64,000 bases of DNA from Burkholderia ubonensis subsp. mesacidophila (GTDB taxonomy: Bacteria; Pseudomonadota; Gammaproteobacteria; Burkholderiales; Burkholderiaceae): contig NZ_CP020737.1 of the NCBI RefSeq assembly GCF_002097715.1, positions 3,472,001-3,536,000 of the forward strand, written 5' to 3'. The notes beneath the pieces are model-generated. The model saw only the letters and a list, made by a program, of their open reading frames with translations. It did no database searches and was not told the origin of the DNA. Positions 61,974 through 64,000 of the stretch are shown here, piece after piece (position 1 is the stretch's first letter; each line of letters begins with the position of its first letter). The position numbers were made by a program, and so were the translations under genes.

Positions 61974-63293
61974 ATGCTTTCGCATACCAACGAAGCATTC
62001 ATGGAAGCCATCACGGCGAAGCGCCGCACGATCGTCGCGCGCGGCGCGCGCCGCCACGCGCAAGACTGGCTCGATGCGCTCGAAGCCCGCCTGTACGTCG
62101 CCCTCCCGCAGCCCGTGCTGATCGACCGCACCGATTACGAGCGGCTCGGCGCGGCGGCCCGCGCGTTGTTGTCCGCGCAACTGAAGATCGCCCGGCACCT
62201 GGTGAGCACCCAGTCGCGCGAAGCGCTGCTGCGGCGCTTCCGGGTGCCCGACCACATGGCGCGCTTCGTCGACTGGGATAAATTCCAGACGGGCGCGATG
62301 ACCGTCGCGCGCATGGACATCGTGCCGACGGCCGACGGCTACCAGTTCTGCGAATTCAACGTGCATTCGGCCGTCGGCGGCGCGGAAAGCCACGGCTGCT
62401 ACCTGCACTTTTGCCGCGCGCTCGGCCTGCCCGCCGACAGCCAGGCACGTTCGCCCGACTACCATCTCGCGCAGATGTACACCCGCATCGCGCAGGCGCG
62501 CGGCATCGAGCGGATCGTGATCCTCGATTCCGTGCACCATGCGTCGCTCGGCTATCCGCGCCACGACGATCTCGCCGCGCTGCTGCGGCAGATGAATCCC
62601 GGCTGCGAGGTCGCGAATCACCGCGAAGACACCTACCCCGAAGCATGGCTCGCCCGCGAGCTGGGCGAGCGCACGCTCGTGCACCGGATGTTCACGTACG
62701 ACGAGATCACCGACGGCTGCGCGTTCCTCGCGCGGCTTGCCGACAGCGGCGCGGTGATCACGAACACGTTCGAAGCGGAAATGCGGATGAGCAAGCTATG
62801 GCTTGCGCTGCTGTGGGACGACCGGTACGGCGCGCTGCTCGACGATGCCGAGCGGGAAGCGGTCAGGCGCTACGTGCCGCCGACCTACGCGCTGACCGAG
62901 GACAACCTGGGCGCGTTCCTCGCCGAGCGTGCGCAATGGGTCTTCAAGTTCAACCACTCGTACGGCGGCGAGGGCGTGCTGATCGGCGCATCCACGTCGG
63001 CGGACGAGCTGGAACGCGCGATTCGCGAGAAAGGGATCGAGAACTGGATCGTGCAGCGCTTCGTCGAGGCGGAAACGCTCACCATGCCCTACGACGACAG
63101 CGACGCCGTCGCGCCGCACCATCTCGTGCTCGGCCTGTACGTGCACGACGGCCATACCTGCGGCTTCTTCGTGCGCGGCAGCGCGTCGTCGCGCGTGGTC
63201 AACCTGTCGAGCGGCGCGGGCAAGATGGCGTGGGGCCTCGTGCTCGACGCGCCGGCGCGTCAGCACTTCATCGATCGGATTCGACAGCTGTAG
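61974..63293 (+). CDS. Stand-alone ATP-grasp enzyme, possible peptide-bond ligase
   Basis: 439 aa with TGGAG seven bases before ATG 61974. YQFCEFNVHSAVGG resembles the Glu-x-Asn metal-binding strand of circularly permuted ATP-grasp enzymes (glutathionylspermidine synthetase-like). WVFKFNHSYGGEGVLIG is the Lys/Gly-rich ATP-binding loop, and NWIVQRFVE the second ATP strand; SRVVNLSSGAGK is a late glycine motif. Such enzymes join a carboxylate to an amine through an acyl phosphate. I do not recognise the exact family. Its stop lies 26 bp inside the convergent MFS gene. Confidence 0.75.
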   Translation: MLSHTNEAFMEAITAKRRTIVARGARRHAQDWLDALEARLYVALPQPVLIDRTDYERLGAAARALLSAQLKIARHLVSTQSREALLRRFRVPDHMARFVDWDKFQTGAMTVARMDIVPTADGYQFCEFNVHSAVGGAESHGCYLHFCRALGLPADSQARSPDYHLAQMYTRIAQARGIERIVILDSVHHASLGYPRHDDLAALLRQMNPGCEVANHREDTYPEAWLARELGERTLVHRMFTYDEITDGCAFLARLADSGAVITNTFEAEMRMSKLWLALLWDDRYGALLDDAEREAVRRYVPPTYALTEDNLGAFLAERAQWVFKFNHSYGGEGVLIGASTSADELERAIREKGIENWIVQRFVEAETLTMPYDDSDAVAPHHLVLGLYVHDGHTCGFFVRGSASSRVVNLSSGAGKMAWGLVLDAPARQHFIDRIRQL

Positions 63294-64000
63294 CCCGGCC
63301 GGGGCCGCGTGCGGCTTGCCGCGCGCGGGCCGCCTGCCGGACGTGCAGCGCGGCGAACGCCAGCGCCATCGCCGCGAGAAAGCCCGCCATGACCGCGAAA
63401 GTCTGGCCGAACGCCAGCACGAAGCCCGCGCGGTCGTCCGCCGCGCCAGGCGCGCCGCCCAGCCCGTCGAGATAGGCGGCATGGCGGATCCCGACGAGCG
63501 CCGTCAGCAGCGCCACGCCGATCGCCCCGCCGAGGCTGCGCGAGATGTTGAAGAGAATCGACGCGGACGGCGCATCGTGCTTGACCGTCGCCGTCGTCGC
63601 GAGCACGCCGAGCGGCGTCAGCATCAGCGTGAAGCCGAGCCCGCGCAGCAGCTGCGCGACGACCACCGACGCATAGCTGAAATCCGCCGCGGCCATGCTC
63701 CACATCCACGCGCTGACGCACGACAGCAGCGCGCCCACGACGACCAGCACGTGAACGTGCACACGTTTCAGGATGCGCGGGATGAAGCCGAGGATCGACA
63801 GTTGCACCGCACCGCCGTACAGGATCACGAGGCTGATCTGCGCGGGCGTGTAGCGCTGCAGCTCGATCAGGAAATACGGCACGAGAAAGTAGGTGCCGAA
63901 GACCGCGGCGCCCGTCGTCACGTTCGCCGCGCACGCGATCCGCAGTTGCCGGTTCGCGAGCAGGCCGAGCGCGACGAGCGGGTGCGCGCTCGCCCGCTCG
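63268..64000 (-). CDS. DHA2-family (EmrB/QacA-like) MFS exporter, N-terminus beyond window
   Basis: About 244 codons of the C-terminal half are visible; the start is past the right edge. Six or seven hydrophobic segments with LLRGLGFTLMLTPLGVLATTATV and ASILFNISRSLGGAIGVALLTALV, typical of 14-helix drug/proton antiporters. The reading continues through 63921 (a GTG inside the gene, not its start). It ends 26 bp inside the convergent ATP-grasp gene. It may export the product of that enzyme, or be an ordinary multidrug pump. Confidence 0.85.
   Translation of the reverse strand, partial: ERASAHPLVALGLLANRQLRIACAANVTTGAAVFGTYFLVPYFLIELQRYTPAQISLVILYGGAVQLSILGFIPRILKRVHVHVLVVVGALLSCVSAWMWSMAAADFSYASVVVAQLLRGLGFTLMLTPLGVLATTATVKHDAPSASILFNISRSLGGAIGVALLTALVGIRHAAYLDGLGGAPGAADDRAGFVLAFGQTFAVMAGFLAAMALAFAALHVRQAARARQAARGPGRATAVESDR

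Noticed and set aside
1..64000. Mobile elements, CRISPR arrays, tRNA or rRNA genes
   Set aside because: No transposase, integrase or phage gene, no regularly spaced direct repeats and no cloverleaf-like or rRNA sequence was recognised.

Overview
The window reads as chromosomal DNA of a Burkholderia, most likely of the cepacia complex. It is uniformly GC-rich with strong G/C third-position bias. The flg cluster, the polyamine catabolic/uptake operon, the two porins that begin QSSVTL, the DUF3138 protein and the MidA-folB-ttcA-glmU-glmS block are all typical of that genus. Genes are dense. I see no rRNA, tRNA, IS element, phage gene, CRISPR array or origin. The genus call is inference from gene content and order; the species is not resolved.

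Layout. (1) 1-7.4 kb: housekeeping genes. A MidA-family methyltransferase (cut by the window edge) diverges from a degenerate SDR, folB and ttcA; glmU and glmS (UDP-GlcNAc synthesis) follow, then two small unknown proteins. (2) 7.4-9.2 kb: metals. A cupredoxin/FTR1 iron-uptake pair sits behind a Fur-box-like site, and a CopZ-like copper chaperone sits behind a near-perfect CueR-type promoter. (3) 9.2-24.7 kb: a polyamine island. puuC and puuR face puuD-puuA-spuC-potFGHI, a DUF3138 outer-membrane protein and two tandem PuuB-like oxidases; together they import putrescine/spermidine and degrade it by gamma-glutamylation and/or transamination. (4) 24.7-36.7 kb: mixed genes. These are a three-lipoprotein CsgG/DUF4810/DUF799 operon, glutathione reductase, a small acidic protein, a porin, a DUF1275 membrane protein, PhnA/YjdM, a two-gene chromate transporter with a divergent LysR regulator, a uracil/xanthine permease, a candidate small RNA and a HAD phosphatase. 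(5) 36.7-51.1 kb: flagellar rod, hook and ring genes flgBCDEFGHIJ, ycgR and flgKL on the minus strand, with flgA, flgM and flgN divergent. Three sigma-28 promoters match the consensus well. (6) 51.2-64 kb: a secreted GDSL esterase, an Xaa-Pro aminopeptidase, a seven-gene porin/GAF/peptide-ABC-transporter operon, and a stand-alone ATP-grasp enzyme facing a DHA2-type MFS exporter.

The most interesting part is region 6. An AT-rich operator-like motif (pairs of CTWAAATTT-type half-sites exactly 17 bp apart) occurs three times: at the promoters of the aminopeptidase, the porin/ABC operon and the ATP-grasp gene. This suggests one regulon that joins peptide uptake, peptide hydrolysis, and possibly ATP-dependent peptide-bond formation and export. 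Other leads are a two-hairpin small-RNA candidate near 35.8 kb, an intrinsic terminator lying inside the ycgR leader just after its sigma-28 promoter, a LysR gene whose start codon abuts a perfect palindrome (likely leaderless), and a FlgA carrying a long Ala/Pro/Gly-rich insert.
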